A stretch of 64,000 bases of DNA from JBGZFC01 sp041846575 (GTDB lineage Bacteria > Bacteroidota > Bacteroidia > Bacteroidales > Dysgonomonadaceae), in contig JBGZFC010000100.1 in NCBI GenBank assembly GCA_041846575.1, positions 19,735-83,734 of the forward strand, in the 5' to 3' direction. Shown piece after piece: positions 18,601 to 26,188 of the stretch. The notes under the pieces are model-generated. The model was not told the DNA's origin. It searched no databases and saw only the letters and a list, made by a program, of their open reading frames with translations. How positions within the stretch are numbered: the first letter of the stretch is position 1; each line of letters opens with the position of its first letter. The position numbers and the translations under genes are program-made.

Positions 18601-19299
18601 TTCTATAAATTGAGTTCCATCTTTTAAACGATCGTCACAATTCCTTGCTACTTCTCCATACTTTGTAGATGCCAAGAATATAGAATTATTATTTGATAAT
18701 TCTTCTTGAAATCCTCCTGAGTGACATTGTTGCATCCAGAAAACTTTTTTATTAGCGTTAATTCTATCAATTAAAGGCTTAAGTTCATAATCATAAAAAC
18801 GATGATGCTCTCCATCTCCACATGTTAATGTAAAAAAGGTGTTGCCTAATATATCATGCCCACCATGAGAGAATACCCACATAAATAAAAAATCATCTTT
18901 TGTAATTTGGGGTCTTCCATTTGTGCCTAAAGATAAATCGGTTAGTAGGTTAGAAAGATTTTGATGTGTTGCTGGCATATCAGTCATACTTTCATCATTG
19001 AAAGAGTATTCTTGGGCATAGCCAGACGGATGATAATCATTCCCATCATAATTTAGAACAAAAACATCACTTTTGTCATATCCAACAGAGTCAGATGTGA
19101 GATATTTATACAACAAGCAACCATCATTCCATATAGCTTCTTGATATCCTCGTGAGTTTTTTCCTTGTCCTAAATTAAACTGTTCTTCAATAGGTATGCA
19201 TTTTCCAGACATGTCTCCCATTACTAATATTGCATATTTTTTTTGTGCAGAAGATATTAGGCTTGTAAGTGCTAAGCAGAAAAATAAATAAAATCTCAT
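15697..19299 (-). CDS. T9SS-exported legumain/caspase-like (clan CD) cysteine peptidase mosaic protein
   Basis: A 1200-residue secreted protein. Order: signal peptide (1-18, ending ISSA); clan CD peptidase-like domain (about 20-300) with His145 in FSHGGHD and Cys192 in QQCHSGGF, the catalytic pair expected of C13/C14-type folds; a calcium-loop-like DINKDKVVSVFE near its end; a long Asn/Ile-rich right-handed beta-helix region (about 360-690); TPR-like helices (about 710-850); a cleaved-adhesin-like jelly roll as in gingipains (about 900-1060, SGTLPDEW...NWDTTTGF); a fibronectin-like segment; and a T9SS type A sorting domain (about 1125-1200, YPNPVSHTLHI...GIYLLRI). It should cross the outer membrane by the type IX system and be anchored or released. 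The substrate is unknown; a processing or adhesin-bearing protease is the simplest reading. Confidence 0.82.
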   Translation of the reverse strand: MRFYLFFCLALTSLISSAQKKYAILVMGDMSGKCIPIEEQFNLGQGKNSRGYQEAIWNDGCLLYKYLTSDSVGYDKSDVFVLNYDGNDYHPSGYAQEYSFNDESMTDMPATHQNLSNLLTDLSLGTNGRPQITKDDFLFMWVFSHGGHDILGNTFFTLTCGDGEHHRFYDYELKPLIDRINANKKVFWMQQCHSGGFQEELSNNNSIFLASTKYGEVARNCDDRLKDGTQFIEQEIIDMEVYEHAEFNFHLLSSLRGTTTNGEFYYGGELLSVADINKDKVVSVFENYLWEKNHESIDINDGTGHPGEEPVFTDYGNIATNTALTYPTILSSDINNDLTACGIIAISKDVHVKSGATLTFHSNAIISLLDNAKLIIDEEANIIVGNNVKITNSKNNKIIFNGTFSLGENIAFNSKKEDNFLEININNNSNINLSKVEFNNCEINIAQADSIKFNYCIFNNSLLPYLNGNITFLNSQINETNINIKSTGKDESFIFRGNKVNNSQNNAGICIEEYGSYIISDNIISATNNVGISIFNSGHSYSYRSIISNNTVHNSQIGINIYNTKGRILDNKVYNNNIGVRLFNISNISFIGSKVATNNGQIIKNNASYEVIVSGNSFPTPFKYNKIFDEYHSDTPLLFYTYLHSINDSTSKKIDITNNYWGSTFNPMTNLFPHNIFEYAPIWEPLSTANENIDMVELEFISAQEKAFNGSYDTANDMFRSIIASHPNSKYAQAAMKELIILEEFVSNNYEELQSYYLSINNESLLGLADNLANKCNEKLENWQQAIDWYEEKIANPATLEDSVFAVIDLGYLYHKINNNIRGKSQHNSVKESSMINNNFESTRDSLLLFLSSQNNISAQGYNRIKSQCLPITNTTTAIENNKVIVSWTYPEKIILAQSFNSGTLPDEWLTIDADEDGYNWDTTTGFTGHNGAYCISSSSYISGNWLNPDNYLISPILEDAKLLEYWVSNQDAPAREYYAVCSSTTGNETSDFSIIFEELTPSKSKQDKNPGEWYKRSILLPEGSKYIAFRHFDSTDQFWLNIDEVVVKSETNTANNDFLGYNVYRDSELIAEIRDIDKLFFVDEINNDKITAEYCVTAVYNDCESESICSTIEYNNISNNNADTNLKVYPNPVSHTLHINGLHEGNSIIELFTTTGVSVIRKEVKTSNVELDISGLEKGIYLLRISNSKQIQTSKLEVM

Positions 19300-19621
19300 A
19301 ATATTATATTTTTTGTATAAATCCTCACAAAGTAATATATTTTTTTATTAATTCGCAAGTTTTCGTATAAATTTTAATTAAAAACACGTAGATTGAACTA
19401 CTAATCATAATAGACTTTGTTGCAACGATAATAAACCACAAAAAAGAGATTGTCTTTACTTTCGAGACATCCATTTTTTATACATGTGAAATCCTCTCAT
19501 ACAATAAAAAGTCATACAAGATTCATTTTTAATCTAACAAAAAAACCAACAAAAAAAACTTAACGAAATATTAATATAATCTCAATCACTACTGACCGAC
19601 AAAAATTTAGAATAAAAATAA

Positions 19622-19645
19622 GGGGCTCCACCGAAGTATCGCCCC
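19622..19645 (+). other. Conserved hairpin near the left end of the IS4-type element
   Basis: GGGGC (19622-19626) pairs with GCCCC (19641-19645); inside is a CAC-CGAA-GTA second stage. The related copy at 63362-63385 has GTGGC/GCCAC with CAC-CGAA-GTG, so one base pair has changed on both sides. It sits just before the transposase frame, where such structures in other IS elements shield the start from read-through transcription. Confidence 0.6.
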
Positions 19646-19663
19646 AAAAGTTGTAAATTTGTA

Positions 19664-20176
19664 TTGCACTGCAAATTCTCAACACTGGGCAAAGATAATA
19701 CAAAAACTTTAGTCGGTCAGCCGATTTTCAAAGAAATCGTAAAAATGCTTCCCCGTGAGCATTTTGACCTATTGGTGCGTCAATGCGGCAGCGACCGTTA
19801 TTATAAGGCGTTCTTTTCGTGGGATCAACTTGTCGTGATGCTGTTTGGAATATTCTCCCGCTGCGATTCCATGGGCGAAGTCTGTGACAGTATGCTGGCG
19901 TTGGAGGGCAAGCTGAACTACCTGAACATGGACTGCGCGTCGGCCAAGAGCACGGTGGGTGACGCTTTGCGCGACAGGAGTGAAGAACTTTTCAGGCTGT
20001 ATTACTTCGCTTTGATAGCCTATTTCCGTCCGCTTTAGTCGGTCAGCCGGAAAAAGGACGTGAGTTTCGAGGAGTTTTACGCCTTTGACTCCACAACGGT
20101 GACACTGTTTTCCGACATCATGAAAGGCGTAGGGCGCAACCCAAAGGACGTAAAGCCTACTCTAAACGTGCTATAA
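19664..20176 (+). pseudogene. IS4-family (DUF4372-type) transposase, truncated, with a nonsense codon
   Basis: The frame from TTG 19664 gives the N-terminal transposase region: LVGQPIFKEIVKMLP, FFSWDQLVVMLFGIFSRCDSMGEVCD and AKSTVGDALRDR. It is cut by TAG at 20036-20038, where family members read leucine (PLLSVSR). After the stop the same frame continues as SVSRKKDVSFEEFYAFDSTTVTLF, including the first catalytic Asp of the DDE triad, to a TAA near 20174. The remaining two catalytic residues and the C-terminal half are missing, so the protein cannot transpose the element. GC is visibly higher than in the flanking genes, consistent with transfer. Confidence 0.8.
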
Positions 20177-20329
20177 GTAAAAACAAAAGCCCTTCGTGTA
20201 TTCAATTGCCTTTGTTTTAGAGGGAGGTGGCTTTTTAAAGATAGAAAAAAATGAACTGATAAATATATGTATATCAACTGATTAAAAATCAAAACAGATA
20301 AATTTTCATTTTAGTCGGTTAATAGTGAT

Positions 20330-20871
20330 AATAAATAAAGTTAGTTTTACTTTACTACTGAACTGTAAATCACAAGCGGTTGAAAAGCCGAAGTCTTTGC
20401 CTGAAAGTTTTAAAGAACTCAAAATATCTAAAATGACTGAAACAGCTTTTTCTAATGAGGTAAAACAGCCTTTTATTTATAAAACTATTGTTGTATCTTT
20501 GTTTCGCAGCATATTGTTGGCTTTTTTGTTTTGCGACTTAAAGTTCCTGACGATTTTAGCAACTTTACCAAATAAATATGCTGTTTTTTATTAATAATCA
20601 GAAGGTTATTTTACTTGAGAAAGTTGAGTAAACCAATAATCAGTACCGGTATTAACATATTCAACTTGTTTCCATAAAAAAGTTGCGATACTAAAAAAAA
20701 AGTAATTACTTTGTAACTTGAAACAGAGTTTTTTGTTTATATTATTAAAAATCAGAATGTTGTCAGATTTTATAATGATTAGAACAGACTCTATTTATAG
20801 ATTTACAGCTCTATCTAAACGATAGTTTTTTTATATTATATAGGATTTGTAATTTATTAATAGGTAGTATA
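20330..20871. repeat. Gene-free stretch with a 110-bp repeat also found at 50514-50620
   Basis: The block at about 20522-20631 matches about 50514-50620 with scattered changes. In both, one plus-strand frame ends with the same peptide pattern (MLFF-I/V-NNQ-K/E-VI-L/I-L-E/A-KVE and a stop), preceded by LKV/I-type residues, with a 2-nt indel between the copies. This looks like the 3' end of a shared, decayed open reading frame, probably from a mobile element that I do not recognise. TATCTTTG at 20493-20500 resembles a -7 box. The rest of the gap shows nothing supportable. Confidence 0.5.
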
Positions 20872-21834
20872 ATGGCGATTTATACAGGTTCAAACAAACA
20901 TTTGGGAGGAACGGAGAAGATTACCCAAAAACATAAGTTTTATTATGGATTGGTACAAAAAAACGTATTGATTACCGGGGCTAATGGACAGTTGGGTAAT
21001 GAGTTACGCGTGCGTCATGAGATAGATAATAATATATTTCACTTTGTATATACCGATGTGGATATATTAGATATAACCGATTTGCAACAAATTTCGGATT
21101 TTATCAAAGAGAAGTCGATTAGTTATATTATCAATTGTGCCGCATATACCAATGTAGAAAAAGCGGAAGATGATGTCGAAGCTGCCTATTTGATAAATTA
21201 TAAAGGTGCTGAAAATTTGGCAAAAGCAGCTGCCGAAAATGATTGTAGAATGATTCATATTTCTACCGATTTTGTTTTCGACGGACAATCAACCACACCA
21301 TATATAGAAAATTCGCGTGCCAATCCCCTGTCGGTTTACGGAGCATCGAAACTGAAAGGAGAGGAGGCGGTTCGTCAATTTGCCAAGGAGTGGATGATAA
21401 TTCGCACATCGTGGTTGTATTCCGAATTTGGCAATAATTTCGTGAAAACGATGATTAGATTGATGACCGAACGAGATAAACTCAATATAGTTGCCGATCA
21501 ACACGGTACGCCTACTTATGCCGCCGATTTGGCGGAGATGATTGTGCATATTCTCGATTTTTCGGAAGAAAACGAATGGAAAACAGGAATATATCACTTT
21601 TCAAATACAGGCAAAACAACATGGTTTGGTTTCGCCGAAAAGATAAAAGAATTGGCACATCTCGAAGCGTGTAGTTTAAATCCTGTTACAACGCAAGAGT
21701 ACGGAGCGAAAGCCGAACGTCCGTTATACAGCGTGTTGGACAAATCGAAAATCAGCTCTGCTTTTCACGTTGAAATTCCGAGTTGGGAAAACGGACTGGA
21801 AAGATGCATTGAGAAATTAAAAATTAAGGATTAA
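20872..21834 (+). CDS. rfbD: dTDP-4-dehydrorhamnose reductase
   Basis: A Rossmann-fold short-chain dehydrogenase that reduces dTDP-4-keto-rhamnose to dTDP-L-rhamnose. GANGQLGNELR is the NAD(P)H-binding motif, the YxxxK catalytic pair is in SVYGASKLKGEE, and HISTDFVFDG and RTSWLYSEFGNNFVKTM are diagnostic. The frame begins at ATG 20872 (320 residues), but the family normally starts 0-3 residues before the VLITGANG strand, so the first 26 residues may not be translated. A TTG at 20950 would give a standard start. rfbA, rfbB and rfbC are not in the window. prfC follows on the same strand after 111 bp. Confidence 0.9.
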   Translation: MAIYTGSNKHLGGTEKITQKHKFYYGLVQKNVLITGANGQLGNELRVRHEIDNNIFHFVYTDVDILDITDLQQISDFIKEKSISYIINCAAYTNVEKAEDDVEAAYLINYKGAENLAKAAAENDCRMIHISTDFVFDGQSTTPYIENSRANPLSVYGASKLKGEEAVRQFAKEWMIIRTSWLYSEFGNNFVKTMIRLMTERDKLNIVADQHGTPTYAADLAEMIVHILDFSEENEWKTGIYHFSNTGKTTWFGFAEKIKELAHLEACSLNPVTTQEYGAKAERPLYSVLDKSKISSAFHVEIPSWENGLERCIEKLKIKD

Positions 21835-21945
21835 AAATTTAAAATTAAAAATTATCAATTGATAGTTAACAAGTTGACGAGTAAACAGATAAACAAGTTT
21901 AGCAAGCCAAAATCAGATAGCTAACAGTATATAGCCAAATATAAA

Positions 21946-23520
21946 ATGTCATTAAAACAAGAGATACAACGCAGGCGAACATTCGCCATTATCAGTCATC
22001 CCGACGCGGGAAAAACAACATTAACGGAAAAATTACTTCTTTTCGGCGGAGCCATTCACGTGGCAGGTGCCGTGAAATCGAATAAAATAAAGAAAACAGC
22101 TACATCCGATTGGATGGAAATAGAAAAGCAACGCGGAATTTCTGTAGCTACTTCGGTAATGGGTTTCGAGTATGACAATCACAAAATTAATATTCTTGAT
22201 ACGCCCGGACACCAGGATTTTGCCGAAGATACCTATCGCACGCTTACTGCCGTTGACAGTGTTATCGTGGTGGTGGATATAGCCAAAGGTGTGGAAACGC
22301 AAACACGTAAATTGATGGAAGTGTGTCGTATGCGTAAAACGCCGGTAATGATTTTCGTGAATAAACTCGACCGTGAAGGACGCGATCCGTTTGAGATTTT
22401 GGATGAATTGGAAGAAGAACTCAAAATTGCTGTTCGTCCGTTGAGCTGGCCCATAGATATGGGAGAGCGTTTCAAGGGAGTTTACAACCTGTTTCAAAAA
22501 ACGTTGGACTTGTATCAGCCGAGCAAACAGTTTGTTGCCGAATCTGTTAAAATGAGTATCGACTCTCCCGAATTGGAGAAAAATATCGGTGAAAAATTAA
22601 CCGAAAAACTTCGTGACGATGTAGAACTTATCACGGAGGTGTATCCCGAATTTGATAGAGATGAATATCTTTCCGGACGATTGGCTCCCGTTTTCTTCGG
22701 CTCTGCACTCAATAATTTCGGAGTAAAAGAGCTGTTGGACTGTTTTATACAGATAGCACCTTCGCCCAAGCCGGTGCAATCGGAAGAGCGTGTGGTCGAT
22801 CCTTACGAAGAGACGTTTACCGGATTTGTTTTTAAAATTCACGCCAATATGGATCCCAACCATCGTTCGTGTATAGCCTTTGTGAAAGTTTGTTCCGGTA
22901 AATTCGAGCGGAATGTCAACTATAAACATATCCGTTTAAACAGGCAACTGAGATTCTCGTCGCCTACCGCGTTTATGGCACAGAAAAAGGAGATTTTGGA
23001 TGAGGCTTTTGCCGGAGATATCGTTGGATTGCCCGATACCGGAAACTTTAAAATAGGCGATACGCTCACCTCGGGCGAAGATTTGCATTTCAAAGGATTG
23101 CCGAGTTTCTCGCCGGAGATGTTTAAATATATCGAAAATGCCGACCCGATGAAATCGAAACAGTTGCAGCGAGGTATTGAGCAATTGATGGACGAAGGGG
23201 TGGCGCAACTTTTTGTCAATCAGTTTAACGGACGAAAAATTATCGGTACTGTGGGGCAATTGCAATTCGAAGTAATTCAGTACAGATTGCTGCATGAGTA
23301 TGGTGCTCAATGCAAATGGGAACCTATAAATCTATATAAAGCTTGTTGGATTGAGAGCGACGACACGGAGGAGTTGGAAGATTTCAAAAAACGCAAATAT
23401 CAGTATATGGCTAAGGATAAAGAGGGTAGGGATGTCTTCCTTGCCGAATCGGGCTACCTTTTATCTATGGCGCAACAAGATTTTAAAAATATAAGATTTC
23501 ATTTTGCGTCGGAGTATTAA
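21946..23520 (+). CDS. prfC: Peptide chain release factor 3
   Basis: A 524-residue translational GTPase. G1 is SHPDAGKTT, the switch region includes RGISVATSVMGFEY, G3 is DTPGHQDF and G4 is NKLD. The RF3-specific insert DWMEIEKQRG and the C-terminal KACWIE / EYGAQCKWEP region separate it from EF-G. RF3 recycles RF1/RF2 from the ribosome after termination. Length is normal. It follows rfbD on the same strand; the intervening 111 bp is a low-complexity run of AAATTAAAAATT units and contains no gene. Confidence 0.95.
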   Translation: MSLKQEIQRRRTFAIISHPDAGKTTLTEKLLLFGGAIHVAGAVKSNKIKKTATSDWMEIEKQRGISVATSVMGFEYDNHKINILDTPGHQDFAEDTYRTLTAVDSVIVVVDIAKGVETQTRKLMEVCRMRKTPVMIFVNKLDREGRDPFEILDELEEELKIAVRPLSWPIDMGERFKGVYNLFQKTLDLYQPSKQFVAESVKMSIDSPELEKNIGEKLTEKLRDDVELITEVYPEFDRDEYLSGRLAPVFFGSALNNFGVKELLDCFIQIAPSPKPVQSEERVVDPYEETFTGFVFKIHANMDPNHRSCIAFVKVCSGKFERNVNYKHIRLNRQLRFSSPTAFMAQKKEILDEAFAGDIVGLPDTGNFKIGDTLTSGEDLHFKGLPSFSPEMFKYIENADPMKSKQLQRGIEQLMDEGVAQLFVNQFNGRKIIGTVGQLQFEVIQYRLLHEYGAQCKWEPINLYKACWIESDDTEELEDFKKRKYQYMAKDKEGRDVFLAESGYLLSMAQQDFKNIRFHFASEY

Positions 23521-23616
23521 AATGATTTATAAGCGTTTGTACGATATCGATAAGACACTTTTATATGAGACCAATGCTAATCAACAAACATTACCCCTAC
23601 TATTGAGACAATAGCG

Positions 23617-25131
23617 TTAAGGTCTGTTGTTTCTTGCATTTTCTAACATTTGAATTTTCTTTTCTAAAGTATTTCTTTTAAATTGGATTAAGGTTGAATA
23701 ATCAAACTTTTTCTGTATGTATTCAATAATTTTCAATAATACAGAATAATCTAAATATCTAATTTTTGATATTTCTTTTTTAACGTATATTCTATCTAAT
23801 TCAGAACTTACTTCTCCTCTAGATTCAGCTTGAAATGAATATATCTCATCAGCTAGTATAGATTCCCATTCTTCAAACATATTTAAAACGTCAAACACTA
23901 GAGAATCTTTATATTTAAGAGGGTAGTATAAAAGATCTAAATTAAGGTTACCATTAATTATGCCTTTTTCAAAATACTTGTTAGTTGTTTTGGTAAAAGG
24001 TTGTGCTCTTATTTTTTTTACTGAACGAGAATCAATGTCGAATAATCTCTCCTTTCTTATATATCTTATATTTTCAATTAACTCATCAAAACTCATCTCA
24101 GGGTCAAATAAAATATAACCAATATCTAATTGAATTCCTAAACCTTTAAGGATATTTATAACCTTAGCATTTTTATTTGGTGTTGCAGGCTTACCATACC
24201 TTTTCAATTGTTTCTGAACGCCAGATTCTAATCCAATGAATATTTCTCTTAAACCTGCTTCTTTCCATTTTTTTATAGATTCAAAACCTTCTTCATTGAC
24301 AACATCATTCATCCTCACACTAAAATAAAAATTCATTACAGGATTAATTCCACCTATATTCTTTTCTTTTATTATCTCTTCTGCTAGAAATGAAGCTCTA
24401 CTATAATCACCACCAAAGAAATCTTCATCAGTAAAGTAAGGTGAAAGACACCCATTTTCAGAAAGTTCCTTAAGTTGTTGGATTATCAAACTTATTGGAA
24501 ATGGACGCCAGTATTTTATACCATAATGTTCACTAACACTACAGAAGTCACATTTAGACCATGAGCAGCCGCGGCTATTTTCGATTCTTACAATACCTTG
24601 GTGTTTTACTACGTCATTAAGATAATATCTATATGGTGGTCTAATTTTTGACAAGTCTTCTGCTTTTCTTTTTGTTTCAAACAACTTGTTTTTATAAATA
24701 AAAGCTATATTTGGTATGTTTTTAAAATAGTCAAAACCCCAATTACTTTCTTTATAAGCCTTACAAAGTTCAACAAAAGAAGATTCTCCTTCGCCTCTCA
24801 CACAAATTATGTTTTCATGTTTTGTAAGAAGTTCAATGTAACCAAAAGTTGAAAGAGGACCACCAATAATTATTTTATTTGATTTAGTGTCATTATTAAT
24901 AAAGGATAACAGTTTCTCTAATTTTTCTAATGTCCCAAGTTTTGCAGAAACTCCAATCAAATCATAATCACTATTTATATTGTTTATTTCAAGAGGCTCT
25001 AATAATTCCCATATAAAATCTATTTTTACTCCTTCAATCTCTTGGATAAGATTGCCAGCTATGGATTCTATGCCCAGAGGTTCATTTAATTCTTTTCTAT
25101 TTGACCCGATGTCGTATAATAATATTTTCAT
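23617..25131 (-). CDS. Orphan radical SAM protein with a cobalamin-binding-like N-terminal domain
   Basis: A 504-residue protein. The first 150 residues look like a Rossmann-like B12-binding domain of the radical SAM/B12 class (PLGIESIAGNL, YDLIGVSAKLG, KIIIGGPLSTFG, RGEGESSF), lacking the DxHxxG base-on motif. The SAM-cluster cysteines are Cys189, Cys194 and Cys197 (RGCSWSKCDFC), spaced C-x4-C-x2-C rather than C-x3-C-x2-C, a variant known in COG1032-type proteins. TDEDFFGG, EIFIGLESG and IQLDIGYILFDPEMS follow in the barrel. A helical C-terminal region (about 400-504) is unassigned. Base composition is clearly more AT-rich than prfC or PhzF beside it, suggesting acquisition. No partner gene is nearby and the reaction is unknown. 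Confidence 0.8.
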   Translation of the reverse strand: MKILLYDIGSNRKELNEPLGIESIAGNLIQEIEGVKIDFIWELLEPLEINNINSDYDLIGVSAKLGTLEKLEKLLSFINNDTKSNKIIIGGPLSTFGYIELLTKHENIICVRGEGESSFVELCKAYKESNWGFDYFKNIPNIAFIYKNKLFETKRKAEDLSKIRPPYRYYLNDVVKHQGIVRIENSRGCSWSKCDFCSVSEHYGIKYWRPFPISLIIQQLKELSENGCLSPYFTDEDFFGGDYSRASFLAEEIIKEKNIGGINPVMNFYFSVRMNDVVNEEGFESIKKWKEAGLREIFIGLESGVQKQLKRYGKPATPNKNAKVINILKGLGIQLDIGYILFDPEMSFDELIENIRYIRKERLFDIDSRSVKKIRAQPFTKTTNKYFEKGIINGNLNLDLLYYPLKYKDSLVFDVLNMFEEWESILADEIYSFQAESRGEVSSELDRIYVKKEISKIRYLDYSVLLKIIEYIQKKFDYSTLIQFKRNTLEKKIQMLENARNNRP

Positions 25132-25299
25132 AACCTATTAAAAACGTTTATTTAGCTCAAAAATCCATTCTTATTCATATTTATTAGTTCTAACAAATAT
25201 AATTAAAGTGTTTTAGCTATTTGTAATAGCTCTAATTTTCCCTCAATATCAATTATTTACAATCCGCACATCGCGTTGGCAAATAATACCTTATATTTT

Positions 25300-26088
25300 C
25301 TATTCTATCCAAAACTCTCCGATAGAGTATGTTTTTGCTTGTCCGCTGATAATAACTCTGTCGCTTCTGTTTTCACAATAGAGTTTACCCAATCTATCTG
25401 AAACCTGTTGCGCATAAAGTTTGTTTTTACCGAGTCTTTTTGCCCAAAACGGAATCAGAGAGCAGTGTGCCGAGCCTGTTACCGGGTCTTCTAAAATGGA
25501 TGCCTGTGGTGTGAAGAATCGTGAAACGAAATCGCAGTTATCTCCAATTGCCGTTACAATAACTCCCCCGGGGTCGAGATTTATTTGGTCGAACAGCTGT
25601 CTATTTATTTTGATGTTTCTGATTTCTGTTTCGTTTTTATACACTAAAAAATAGTCTCTCGATTTTAAAACCTCTTTCGGCTGAATATTTAACGATTTTG
25701 AAATTATCGGTGGCAGAAAGTCAGCAACGGGCATTCTCGAAGGAAAATCCATTTTATAGAGTCTGTTTTCAACTTTTACAATCAAGTCACCACTTAATGT
25801 TTCAAATATTATTTCATCTTTTTTGCAGTGAAGAATCGTCGTTAAAGCGTGAGCGGTTGCAAGAGTCGCGTGTCCGCACAAATCCATCTCTATTTGAGGA
25901 GTAAACCAACGTAGGTGTATTTTGTCTCCCTTGTCAACAAAAAAAGCTGTTTCCGCAACGCCGTTTTCTTTTGCTATTTTCAACAAAAATTCGTCCGGCA
26001 ACCAGTTGTTGAGGGGTACAACACAAGCGGAATTTCCTCCGAAAACTGTGTCGGTAAAGGCGTCTATTTGATATATTTGAAAATTCAA
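25300..26088 (-). CDS. PhzF family isomerase/epimerase-like protein
   Basis: A 262-residue protein with the two-lobed diaminopimelate-epimerase fold of the PhzF family. The acid catalyst is the Glu in ENGVAETAFF (Glu46), followed by LRWFTPQIEMDLCGHATLA. The second lobe has FVSRFFTPQASILEDPVTGSAHCSL, the family signature. There are no phenazine genes nearby, and most PhzF proteins outside phenazine clusters have no assigned substrate. It is the last gene of a minus-strand run after lipA-lipB, with about 100 bp between. Confidence 0.9.
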   Translation of the reverse strand: MNFQIYQIDAFTDTVFGGNSACVVPLNNWLPDEFLLKIAKENGVAETAFFVDKGDKIHLRWFTPQIEMDLCGHATLATAHALTTILHCKKDEIIFETLSGDLIVKVENRLYKMDFPSRMPVADFLPPIISKSLNIQPKEVLKSRDYFLVYKNETEIRNIKINRQLFDQINLDPGGVIVTAIGDNCDFVSRFFTPQASILEDPVTGSAHCSLIPFWAKRLGKNKLYAQQVSDRLGKLYCENRSDRVIISGQAKTYSIGEFWIE

Positions 26089-26188
26089 AGTGTATGATGT
26101 TTAGTAATTAATGACAGCACGCTAGCACGGTAATTGTATCGGAATTTTTTTAATAGTTCAATTACAAATTTAAAACTATAAAGTATAA

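Larger units (their letters stand above)
19585..20329 (+). mobile_element. Defective IS4-family element with both terminal inverted repeats
   Basis: The left end ATCACTACTGACCGACAAAA (from 19585) and the right end (reverse complement ATCACTATTAACCGACTAAAA, ending 20329) match at most positions and bound a 745-bp element. A full IS of this type is about twice as long, so the middle and 3' part of the transposase are deleted. A hairpin (19622-19645) lies between the left end and the reading frame. No target duplication is evident in the flanks. A second, more decayed copy of the left end is at 63330-63480. Confidence 0.75.

Noticed and set aside
21835..21945. Tandem AAATTAAAAATT low-complexity run as a possible regulatory or CRISPR-like repeat
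   Set aside because: Simple AT-rich sequence with irregular units and no spacers; common between genes in such genomes.
25300..26088. PhzF as evidence of phenazine synthesis
   Set aside because: No other phz gene is present and PhzF-fold isomerases are widespread with other roles.
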